Origin: a bacterium | GTDB taxonomy: Bacteria > Planctomycetota > Planctomycetia > Pirellulales > Pirellulaceae | DNA: 54,131 nt | Direction: 5' to 3' | Assembly: GCA_024743355.1 (NCBI GenBank) | Contig: JANSWS010000008.1 | Coordinates: 1-54,131 of the forward strand | Shown: positions 1-7,069 of the stretch, piece after piece | How the letters are laid out: the number at the start of each line of letters is the position of its first letter | How positions within the stretch are numbered: the first letter of the stretch is position 1 | The notes under the pieces: model-generated | The model's input: the letters and a program-made list of their open reading frames with translations, nothing else | Databases searched by the model: none | What the model was told of the DNA's origin: nothing | Made by a program: the position numbers and the translations under genes

Positions 1-96
1 AGAACTTCAGCGCTGTCTCGCGGGATCGATGGAATCGGTCAGCTGTCGCAGCCTGCGGGTGCAGTCCCGGTGGCGTTGGTTGTAGCTGGACTGTGG

Positions 97-792
97 TCAA
101 CTGCTACGTCTCAGCTGCTGACGTCGCTGACCGCTGCTGGGCTGCTTGGATGGCGGCTGCAGCGTGTCCATGGGGTTCGAGCTGTCATGATGAGGGGCTT
201 CATCAGGCGATAGCAGGCCCTGCGTTCGGTAGGAATGAGCTTCCTGATCGGCGTTGGTGAAGCGCTGAGCCATCAGATTCCAGCTGCGGCCGGCGTCTGT
301 CGAATGCTCAAGCCAATGTTGAATTCCTCCGTCGGCAGCATGCCACGTCGAGGCACGCTCGACCCATTGGTTTCCTTCACTATCGACACGAGTAGCTAAA
401 ACTTGTGCTTTAGAATCGGCGAAAGTTGCTTGGGTCTCGAGGATCCGTCCCCAACTATCCAACCAAAAATGGGATTCCCACAAGTAATCAGCAAATCGAT
501 CTTGCTGCGACCAATCGCGAATTGGAAGTAATTCGGCTTCCGCTTCCAGCCCCACGAAATCCGTCTTCCAGCTTTCAGGCACGGCATAGGAGAGTCCGTG
601 GAACATCGTCAGTACGTACTTTCCGGCTGAGTGCTTTCCTCTGCTGGCGGCTGCGATGGATTTACGGCGTTTCTCTTCAGGTTCCAGACTCCGGAATTCA
701 GCATGTCTCCGCAGGCTGGCTAAAGCGGGATCCGCGGCGGATTCTTGCGGAAGTGGAAAACCGACATCCAAGGCTCTGCGGATGTAGCTCAT
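97..792 (-). CDS. Detached C-terminal part of an interrupted BlaR1-TPR gene
   Basis: This open frame of 231 residues lies in exactly the same frame as the BlaR1-like gene upstream and is separated from it by a single TGA at 832-834. Reading through that codon completes a TPR helix pair: ...ALYQ, stop, CRAAASRGDHELAMSYIRRA. The rest, from about residue 45, has no domain I recognise; it is rich in Trp and acidic residues and ends in a Gln/Ser/Arg-rich tail. The ATG at 792 could be a restart site, since AGAGGAG lies upstream, but the 14-base spacing is long. Either this is the lost end of a pseudogene or it is made by readthrough. The terminal stop is also TGA, so TGA is an ordinary stop here. 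Confidence 0.55.
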   Translation of the reverse strand: MSYIRRALDVGFPLPQESAADPALASLRRHAEFRSLEPEEKRRKSIAAASRGKHSAGKYVLTMFHGLSYAVPESWKTDFVGLEAEAELLPIRDWSQQDRFADYLWESHFWLDSWGRILETQATFADSKAQVLATRVDSEGNQWVERASTWHAADGGIQHWLEHSTDAGRSWNLMAQRFTNADQEAHSYRTQGLLSPDEAPHHDSSNPMDTLQPPSKQPSSGQRRQQLRRSS

Positions 793-831
793 GGCTAATT
801 CGTGGTCTCCTCTTGAGGCCGCTGCTCGGCA

Positions 832-2151
832 TCATTGGTACAGTGCGAAAGGCATGCTGGTAGCTTGAGTGCAGGCTTCCAAAAACTGGGATTCAGCAGC
901 TTTAAATTTTTTCTGCTGCATGAATACATGGCCGAGGAGTATGTGGGCTTCGCTGGTCGAGCCTCTCGTGGAGATGATGGCTTGGAGTAGCTTTTCTGCC
1001 GATTTCCAATCCTGTGAGTGGACGCAGGCGAGAATTGCCTCGCGACTTTCCCGCAAGTCTTGGTGCGCGACGGAGTCCGTCGGCGTCCCATCGGTACTCG
1101 TGCCAGGCAAGATGGCGCAAGTGCCCGCAAAGAACAAACACCACGCCGCCAAGGCTGACCGGCGTGAACTGCGCTGCGGGTAATTCCGCAGCGATCGCAG
1201 TCGGTGCGATGTGACTTCCGCGGCAGATAAATGTTGCCCCGTTGGCAGGGGACGCATTACGCGTTTCAATTGCAGTACGCGGACCAGACTTTCGCCATAA
1301 GCGGTGGGTGTACACTGCAAACTGGATAAGACCTGTTGGTCTACGCATCTTTCGCAGGTTAGGCTCAAGCGTTTGCCTAGCCACCAGACCAACGGATGAA
1401 ACCACCACAGGATCTGTACTGCATATTGCAGATAACCCCAAAGTACGTCGCGTCGACGCAAGTGGATCAACTCATGTGCCAAAATTGGTTGCCAGCATCT
1501 TTCAGGCATCAGATCAACCATGGACCTTGGTATCACCAACGTAGGCTTGATCAAGCCAATGCAACCGGGCCCCAAATTTGCCTCTGAGACGCGAATGTTG
1601 ACATGTTTCCGGATGCCCAGGGAAGCCTTGAGCTCATGAACTCTCCGCACGAGCCAAGCGGGTGGTGTGCGGCTGGTGCGTTGAATTTGCAAGTTCAACT
1701 TCCAGAACTGTCTCAGCGTTCCCAAGAGCAATAGCAGGGTGCCTGTGCCCCACACAGCCAGTAGCACTTGGCCAGTTACCTTCAGCCAGCCCGATCTAGC
1801 TAACCGAGGAGCTGGGCCGGCCAGCTCAGGCTGTAAGGCATGCGATTGCAACCATGTCCTCCAGAGCTGGCTTTGTCGCTGCTGTTCCTTTTCAGCTCGG
1901 AGCAACTGCAGGCGATTGGTAGACAGGTTCTCGGCTTGCAAGGCAAGTTGGGGATGCCAACTGAAAACTCCCAGGGGGTTGGGAATTACAGGAGGCACCA
2001 GGCACTTGAGCAAGGCCAGAATCAGCAGCAGGAAAGAAACTTGCGGCCAGCGTTTGGATGTCCACCACGAAAGCAGTGACAACATCAGGAGAACTAACGT
2101 GAACTGCAAGACATGGACACGCAACACGTCCCACATGACGCTACCGAGCAT
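832..2151 (-). CDS. BlaR1-like M56 membrane metallopeptidase with TPR tail
   Basis: Membrane zinc metallopeptidase of the BlaR1/MecR1 (M56) family, which in known systems senses a signal and leads to cleavage of the BlaI repressor. I chose the ATG at 2151 because GGGAGAG sits seven bases upstream; a longer frame opens at 2187. Numbering from this start, hydrophobic segments lie near 16-31, 38-53, 124-146, 238-258 and 332-348. The catalytic HELIH is at 226-230, followed by the ERCVD stretch typical of the family. There is no penicillin-binding sensor domain. The C-terminus from about 370 is TPR-like and is cut by a TGA at 832. It overlaps the 3' end of blaI by 11 bases, so the two are translationally coupled. 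The signal sensed is unknown. Confidence 0.85.
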   Translation of the reverse strand: MLGSVMWDVLRVHVLQFTLVLLMLSLLSWWTSKRWPQVSFLLLILALLKCLVPPVIPNPLGVFSWHPQLALQAENLSTNRLQLLRAEKEQQRQSQLWRTWLQSHALQPELAGPAPRLARSGWLKVTGQVLLAVWGTGTLLLLLGTLRQFWKLNLQIQRTSRTPPAWLVRRVHELKASLGIRKHVNIRVSEANLGPGCIGLIKPTLVIPRSMVDLMPERCWQPILAHELIHLRRRDVLWGYLQYAVQILWWFHPLVWWLGKRLSLTCERCVDQQVLSSLQCTPTAYGESLVRVLQLKRVMRPLPTGQHLSAAEVTSHRLRSLRNYPQRSSRRSALAAWCLFFAGTCAILPGTSTDGTPTDSVAHQDLRESREAILACVHSQDWKSAEKLLQAIISTRGSTSEAHILLGHVFMQQKKFKAAESQFLEACTQATSMPFALYQ

Positions 2152-2545
2152 CGCGCTCTCCCCGTGTCTCTTGAAGTTCCTTGACAATCTTCATCAGGTC
2201 GTCAATTTCTGCCTGCGAGATCTCGCGATTGTCGACCAGGTGTTTAACCATGGGCAGGAAATCGCCGTCAAACAAGCGCTCGACAAAGTCGTTGATGGCC
2301 TCTCCCAGTACCTGGCTTCGTCGCACTGCCGAACAATAGCGTTTGTTGCGACCGACGCGTTTTGAGGTGATGTATCCCTTGGCTTCCAATCTGCGGACGT
2401 AAGTTTGGACGGTCGTGTAGTCCATCTTTAACTCAGGACTCACCGCCGCAAATATTTCTCCCACCGAGCCTTTTTCGATTTGCCAAAGAGCCTTGAGAAC
2501 TTCGGTTTCTCCTGGCGATATGGGGGGGCGACTTTCATCCGTCAA
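2141..2545 (-). CDS. blaI: BlaI/MecI-family transcriptional repressor
   Basis: A 134-residue winged-helix repressor of the penicillinase repressor family. The start of the fold shows the typical ETEVLKALW helix, then the DYTTVQTYVRRLEAKG recognition helix and the beta-wing GYITSKRVGRNKRY. The C-terminal half is the helical dimerisation region in which BlaI proteins are cleaved. It is first in a two-gene unit with the overlapping BlaR1-like gene, the standard arrangement. A TACA-N2-TGTA palindrome 171 bases upstream matches the half-sites known for Gram-positive BlaI/MecI. No beta-lactamase gene is nearby, so the regulon is probably something else. Confidence 0.88.
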   Translation of the reverse strand: MTDESRPPISPGETEVLKALWQIEKGSVGEIFAAVSPELKMDYTTVQTYVRRLEAKGYITSKRVGRNKRYCSAVRRSQVLGEAINDFVERLFDGDFLPMVKHLVDNREISQAEIDDLMKIVKELQETRGERDAR

Positions 2546-2715
2546 AGCTCAACTCCTCGGCCAACAGGGTGCCTCATTACAGTCGGAAAGCGGACTTGCT
2601 GGTGCTGAAAGCACCGACCAGCAACATGCCGTCCCAGCCCAAACCTTGCAGCCAAATCCTGCCCGCTGTGAATTGCGGATCGGTCTCAGCCAAAGGACGG
2701 GCAAGCATTGTGTGC

Positions 2716-2727
2716 GTACACTTGTAC
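2716..2727. promoter_or_regulatory. Candidate BlaI operator
   Basis: GTACACTTGTAC is a 12-base inverted repeat (GTACA, two-base spacer, TGTAC). Its core TACA-N2-TGTA is the dyad bound by BlaI/MecI in staphylococci and bacilli. It lies in the 269-base gap upstream of blaI, the expected place for autoregulation, although 171 bases from the start codon. The palindrome is seen directly; binding is inferred. Confidence 0.5.
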
Positions 2728-2814
2728 TCTAAATTTGGCTCGATGCAAGGGCTGAGGGCGAAATGTGGGGGTTACGTATTTCAATCCAACTTGACCGGTT
2801 CTCGCAAAAGCTGG

Positions 2815-3684
2815 TTAGTGCGTCATCGCGTAGGTCAGGATGTTAACCGTGAGCGCGTAAGAGTTGATCGAGAATCGCTGGAAGAATTCGTGGTCCTCAC
2901 CTTCGCGTTCCCAGCCGTCGGCAATATCCGAATTGTGAGTCGCTACGGCGGCCAAGCGACCGCTGGGGTCGAAAAGTCCCATGAAGTGCACCTGGCTAAC
3001 ACCCGAAAAGCCTCCCGAAGGGCTTCGGTGTACGGAGGGCGGATCAAACGTCTGTCGCGTTGATTCGTAGAAGATTCTGGCAGGTATTTGGGGGCAGGTT
3101 TCCAGCGGATACACGGAGTTCAAGATCTCGTGATCGGGAGGAATAGGCCGCCAGTTCCATTGCGAGCCCATCTTGCGGGTATTCAACTGCAGATTTTGCC
3201 ATTCGGCATCACCCCAAAAATCATCGATCCACAGAAAGCCACCGCGAAGAAGAAAGCGGGACAGGGCCAGAGCTTCCGCCTCGTTCAGCACCTGCCATCC
3301 GACATCGCTCATGAAGATGAACGGATAGTCACACAGCCGGGGGTCCGTCAGCCTCAGTACGATGGGTTGGGGATTGACTGTAAGCGACGTGAGTTGATTC
3401 AAGCGAAAGAGCAAATTCAGTTCACCGCGGGGATAATCGGTTTCCCAGCGTTGCCAGTCTCTGCCTTCGTAATGGTACCAGGACTCACCATAACCGCCTG
3501 AGCTGTCGTACTGAACGCGAACAAAGGTGAAGGCATCCGAGTTCTGGGCGGTGGCATGGGCTGCGGATGTGGCGGGCCAATCCGCATCGGGCGCGGCCGC
3601 CGAACCCGTTACCAAGTGCAGTAGCAGGCAGCAGATTGTTGCCGCGGCCACGAGATACCAGTAGAAACGGGTAAAAGTTTGCAC
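2815..3684 (-). CDS. DUF4159 domain protein, membrane-anchored
   Basis: A protein of about 290 residues resembling the DUF4159 family: one N-terminal hydrophobic segment (FYWYLVAAATICCLLLHLV), then a soluble domain containing FVRVQYDSSGGYG, a central LLRGGFLWIDDFWG stretch and a C-terminal NILTYAMTH. In DUF4159 proteins this fold resembles a ThuA/glutamine-amidotransferase-like Rossmann domain; no catalytic role is established. The longest frame opens at 3759, inside the upstream desaturase gene, with no ribosome site. A GTG at 3684 or TTG at 3693, just after the desaturase stop, is more plausible and removes the overlap. Co-directional with the desaturase, so possibly co-transcribed. Confidence 0.7.
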   Translation of the reverse strand: MQTFTRFYWYLVAAATICCLLLHLVTGSAAAPDADWPATSAAHATAQNSDAFTFVRVQYDSSGGYGESWYHYEGRDWQRWETDYPRGELNLLFRLNQLTSLTVNPQPIVLRLTDPRLCDYPFIFMSDVGWQVLNEAEALALSRFLLRGGFLWIDDFWGDAEWQNLQLNTRKMGSQWNWRPIPPDHEILNSVYPLETCPQIPARIFYESTRQTFDPPSVHRSPSGGFSGVSQVHFMGLFDPSGRLAAVATHNSDIADGWEREGEDHEFFQRFSINSYALTVNILTYAMTH

Positions 3685-3697
3685 ACTTTTCAATCGA

Positions 3698-5236
3698 TCA
3701 ACGGGCTGCCATGTTGAGATGTGCGTCCTGGTCCAGGGAGTCCGCGGCAATCCAGCCACTCATCATGACCATGGGCATCCCCGGGCCGGGATGGGCTGCG
3801 CCGCCAGCCAGGTACAATCCATTCAAGTCCTTGCTGCGGTTCGCGGGCTTAAAGGCCCCCAGGTAGCGTCCGTGGCTGGCAAGCCCATAGATGGCTCCCT
3901 GGAGAACTCGATAGCGTTTGTGAATTCCTTCTGGAGTCAGCGCGTCCTCGCACACGATGCGTTCACGCAAGTCGGACATGCCGCCGGTACGCACGAGCTT
4001 CTCGATAATGATTTCCCGATATTCCGGTAGCATGGTGGACCAGTCGTGATTGGGCCTCAGGTAAGGCGTGTGAACCAGCACATACAGTGCTTCTCCGCCG
4101 GCGGGCGCCACGGCTGGTTCGGTCGCAGCGGGCGCGCAGACATAGCAAGTGGGATCTGGGGCTGGCATGCCGCGGCGATAAATCCAATCGAATTCTTCGT
4201 GGGGATCCTTGGAGAACACGAAGTTGTGGTGCAGTACATGCTCGTACCGTTCCTTCAGCCCTAAGTACAAAACCACGCCGGAGCAGGCCGGTTCGATATC
4301 GCGTTTGCGGCTTAAGCCTAGTTCCTTGGTGTGGTGTCGCAGCAATTCGCGGTGCGTGCGAACCGAATCGCAGTTTGATACCACCGCGTCACAGGGCAGG
4401 GTTTCACCACTTTCCAGTTTCACGCCGACGACTGTATTTCCGACCGTTTCGATGGAGTCGACGTCGCAGTTCGTACGGATTTCGACGCCCAGTTCACCGG
4501 CCAGTTTGGCCAGAGCTTCGGGAACGGCTCGCGTTCCACCCATGGGGTACCAGACACCTTCTTCGGTTTGCATGTGCGCGATGCCACACAGTACCGCTGG
4601 AGATGCTTCCGGGGACGAGCCCACGTATTGCGTAAAGTGGTCGATCATCTGCGCGGCTCGTTCGTCCGGAACATAGCTACGGACGACGGAAGCCACCGAC
4701 TTTCCCATCCTCAACGACATGACGTCCTTCAGCACCTTAAGATCGAACATGCCTTTGGACTTGAACGTGTCGGCAATGCCTCCCACGCTCTTCCAAAAGA
4801 AGAAGCGATCCGAGACGTCGTGCAATTGTTCCGACATGGAAAGGAAGCTTTGGTAGCCATCGGCTGCCTGGGCTCCGGCAAAACTTCTGAGATTCTCTTG
4901 CATCTTGGCGGTATCAGCCACCAAGTCCAAGACGGATCCGTCGTCGAAAAAGCAACGCCATTGGGGATCCAAAATGACCAGATCCAGGTAATCCTCGAGT
5001 GACTTTCCCGCTTCGTCGAAGATACGCTTGAGGACGCTTGGCAGAGTAAGAATGGTGGGACCCATGTCGAACCGAAATCCATCTCGGTGATGGACTGCGG
5101 CTTTGCCTCCCACCCAGTCGTTCTTTTCCAGCAGTGTTACCTGGTGACCGCGTGATGCCAGTACGCATGCAGCGGACAATCCGGCTAAGCCGCCGCCGAC
5201 CACCGCTACTGTTTTCTTTTCTGAATTGCCAATCAT
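3698..5236 (-). CDS. CrtI-type phytoene desaturase family oxidoreductase
   Basis: A 512-residue FAD-dependent amine-oxidase-fold enzyme of the phytoene desaturase/CrtI group. The N-terminus has the Rossmann dinucleotide motif VVGGGLAGLSAA followed by LEKNDWVGGKA, then the FDMGPTILTLP segment characteristic of carotenoid desaturases. The C-terminus carries LYLAGGAAHPGPGMPMV, the family's conserved FAD-contacting motif. The substrate (phytoene, diapophytoene or a later carotenoid step) cannot be told from sequence. No phytoene synthase or other carotenoid gene lies in the window, so this is an isolated member. The start at 5236 places the GxGxxG motif about ten residues in, as expected. Confidence 0.85.
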   Translation of the reverse strand: MIGNSEKKTVAVVGGGLAGLSAACVLASRGHQVTLLEKNDWVGGKAAVHHRDGFRFDMGPTILTLPSVLKRIFDEAGKSLEDYLDLVILDPQWRCFFDDGSVLDLVADTAKMQENLRSFAGAQAADGYQSFLSMSEQLHDVSDRFFFWKSVGGIADTFKSKGMFDLKVLKDVMSLRMGKSVASVVRSYVPDERAAQMIDHFTQYVGSSPEASPAVLCGIAHMQTEEGVWYPMGGTRAVPEALAKLAGELGVEIRTNCDVDSIETVGNTVVGVKLESGETLPCDAVVSNCDSVRTHRELLRHHTKELGLSRKRDIEPACSGVVLYLGLKERYEHVLHHNFVFSKDPHEEFDWIYRRGMPAPDPTCYVCAPAATEPAVAPAGGEALYVLVHTPYLRPNHDWSTMLPEYREIIIEKLVRTGGMSDLRERIVCEDALTPEGIHKRYRVLQGAIYGLASHGRYLGAFKPANRSKDLNGLYLAGGAAHPGPGMPMVMMSGWIAADSLDQDAHLNMAAR

Positions 5237-5553
5237 AAAAGCGATTCATCCTGCATTGTTTTTCAACTCGAATCTGCCAAAGCGGAAGCGAAAGCGCCGC
5301 TTCAGGCCAGGCAGCAAGACGGCCGCGCCTTCCTGAGCTTCGGCTCCGGCGACGCCACCGCCGGAGGGTTCAATTATCGGATTCTAGCGATTTGTCCAGC
5401 GATTCGTCAGGTGACCTTGGGCTTTCTTGTTGTTCTAATGGGGCCAGCCGCCCAGGGGGTTAGGCAGCGTGTAGGGTTGTGTTTTCCAGACGTAATGGAA
5501 GCCATTCGGGATCTTAGGGGCCAATTTGCTTTAATTGAGGGGGCGGCCATTCG
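5237..5553. other. Intergenic region between divergent desaturase and epimerase genes
   Basis: 317 bases that must hold both divergent promoters. The only clear structure is a perfect 8-base inverted repeat, CTCCGGCG at 5344-5351 and CGCCGGAG at 5359-5366, with a 7-base loop and no T-tract. I could not identify convincing promoter boxes. Confidence 0.5.
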
Positions 5554-6498
5554 ATGACGCAAGTTCTGGTAACCGGCGGTGCGGGGTTTATCGCATCCCA
5601 CATTGCGACGGCGCTGGTCGAGCGCGGGGATCGGGTCCGCGTACTTGATAATCTGAGCACGGGCTTTAGGCACAATCTTGCACACATCCAGGATGACGTG
5701 GAGTTTTTGCAGGGGGATGTGGCTGACGAGACAATCGTCCAACAAGCCATGCAAGGTGTGGAGTTGGTGTTTCATCAAGCAGCCCTTGCCTCTGTTCCGA
5801 TGAGCTTGGAGCATCCGTTGAAAACAAACCAGGCCTGTGTCACGGGTACTGTCAACGTGCTGCAACAGGCAGTCCGGGCAGGTGTGCGGCGGGTCGTGTA
5901 TGCGGCGAGTAGCAGCGCTTACGGAGATCGTCCTTTTTCCGCAAAACGCGAAACGGACTTGCCGCAAACTCTCAGTCCTTACGCGGCGGCGAAGTTGGCG
6001 GGCGAATTCTATTGCCAGGCCTTTTTTCACAGCTTTGGCCTGGAAACGGTCGGACTGCGGTACTTCAACGTGTTCGGTCCTAGGCAGGATCCGGCCAGTC
6101 CCTATTCGGCCGTCATTCCCTTGTTCGTGACCGCCATCCTGAGTGGTAAACCTCCAGTGATCTACGGTGACGGCCAGCAATCCAGGGACTTCGTGTATGT
6201 CGGCAACGTTGTTCAAGGCAACTTGCTGGCCGCCGACACACCGGGGGCTGCGGGGCGCGTGTTCAACATGGCCGAAGGCAAACAGACCTCTCTACTCCGA
6301 CTTTTAGAACTACTCTCTGGTTTGCTGGGGATGCCCGTAGAGCCCAATTTTCAGCCTCCGCGTACCGGCGACGTTCGCGAGAGCCTAGCCGATATCACGC
6401 AAGCCAGAACGGTTCTGGGCTATGAGCCCCAAACCGATTTGGAATCCGGACTTCAGCAGACGATCGAGTACTACCGGAAGCTAGCGGCTAGACGCTAA
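5554..6498 (+). CDS. NAD-dependent sugar-nucleotide epimerase/dehydratase
   Basis: A 314-residue extended short-chain dehydrogenase of the GalE/WbpP kind, which interconverts UDP-sugars through a 4-keto intermediate. Seen directly: the NAD-binding [10 protein letters not shown] at residues 7-16, the SSSAYG segment with the catalytic Ser, YAAAK carrying the catalytic Tyr and Lys, [12 protein letters not shown], and the [13 protein letters not shown] stretch typical of UDP-glucose and UDP-GlcNAc 4-epimerases. GAGGGGGC upstream of the ATG is a plausible ribosome site. It stands alone but could feed the glycan locus 21 kb away. The exact substrate is inferred only to family level. Confidence 0.88.
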   Translation: MTQVLVTGGAGFIASHIATALVERGDRVRVLDNLSTGFRHNLAHIQDDVEFLQGDVADETIVQQAMQGVELVFHQAALASVPMSLEHPLKTNQACVTGTVNVLQQAVRAGVRRVVYAASSSAYGDRPFSAKRETDLPQTLSPYAAAKLAGEFYCQAFFHSFGLETVGLRYFNVFGPRQDPASPYSAVIPLFVTAILSGKPPVIYGDGQQSRDFVYVGNVVQGNLLAADTPGAAGRVFNMAEGKQTSLLRLLELLSGLLGMPVEPNFQPPRTGDVRESLADITQARTVLGYEPQTDLESGLQQTIEYYRKLAARR

Positions 6499-6537
6499 AG
6501 GCGAGAGGCGAGAGGCGAGAAGCGAGAAGCGAGAAGC
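6499..6537. repeat. 7-mer purine-rich tandem repeat
   Basis: Starting at the base after the epimerase stop codon, the 7-mer AGGCGAG occurs three times, then its variant AAGCGAG twice, then a partial copy. The array is pure 7-base periodicity on the plus strand, about 5.5 units. This looks like a simple-sequence slippage array. Confidence 0.85.
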
Positions 6538-6547
6538 TGTATTCCCT

Positions 6548-6679
6548 GCGAACTGGGATCGCATCCTGTTCATCTTCCTGTCGCCAATTTTCCTGTCCGT
6601 ATGATTGCTTCTAGATTCCATCTCCAACCAAGAGCGGGCAGAAAAATGGCGGGCAGAAAAATGGATTCAGGTTGGGCTT
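6548..6679. repeat. 132-base direct repeat, copy 1
   Basis: Copy 1 of an imperfect direct repeat whose second copy is at 6849-6980; both are 132 bases. The blocks TTCATCTTCCTGTCGCCAAT, TTTCCTGTCCGTATGATTGC and AAAAATGGATTCAGGTTGGG are identical in both. Inside copy 1 the unit GGGCAGAAAAATGG occurs twice. No open frame of substance is conserved between copies, so it is probably a non-coding intergenic repeat. Confidence 0.85.
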
Positions 6680-6848
6680 AAGTCTGTAGCGGCAGGCTGT
6701 CTACAGCTCGCAGGCGGAAGCCATGCAAGTCATACTCTCTTGGGTTTTTACTTCCCCGACAGAATTCCGGCTCCAGTTTGCTCAAGGCCGTGACCAAGGC
6801 AAATTGTTGCTGGAGCGATTCAATCAAGTCATCTTTTCAGCTCGATTG

Positions 6849-6980
6849 GCGAACGGGGATCACATCTTGTTCATCTTCCTGTCGCCAATTTTCCTGTCCG
6901 TATGATTGCTTACAGAATCCATCACCACCCGAGAGCTGGCAGAAGCATGGTGGGCAGAAAAATGGATTCAGGTTGGGCTT
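6849..6980. repeat. 132-base direct repeat, copy 2
   Basis: Second copy of the repeat at 6548-6679, 301 bases downstream. Its middle differs from copy 1 (for example CTACAGAATCCATCACCACC-like sequence in place of the first copy's version) while both ends are conserved. It ends about 25 bases before the terminator of the YTV gene. The 169 bases between copies contain nothing I recognise. Confidence 0.85.
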
Positions 6981-7005
6981 GCAGCACAGCGGGGAGAAAA
7001 TAAAA

Positions 7006-7036
7006 AAGGCCGGCTTCCTGGTTGGAAGCCGGCCTT
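7006..7036 (-). terminator. Rho-independent terminator of the YTV gene
   Basis: A perfect 13-base stem, AAGGCCGGCTTCC at 7006-7018 and GGAAGCCGGCCTT at 7024-7036, with a 5-base loop. On the minus strand the stem is followed by a T-rich run (the complement of AAAATAAAAAA). It lies 34 bases past the stop codon of the YTV gene, the strongest terminator in the window, fitting a highly expressed surface protein. Confidence 0.9.
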
Positions 7037-7069
7037 CGCTGTTAATCAATTCGATCGGATCGGAATGCT

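Noticed and set aside
5407-6216. Minus-strand open frame of 269 codons over the epimerase
   Set aside because: Antisense to a gene with intact SDR motifs; no recognisable product.
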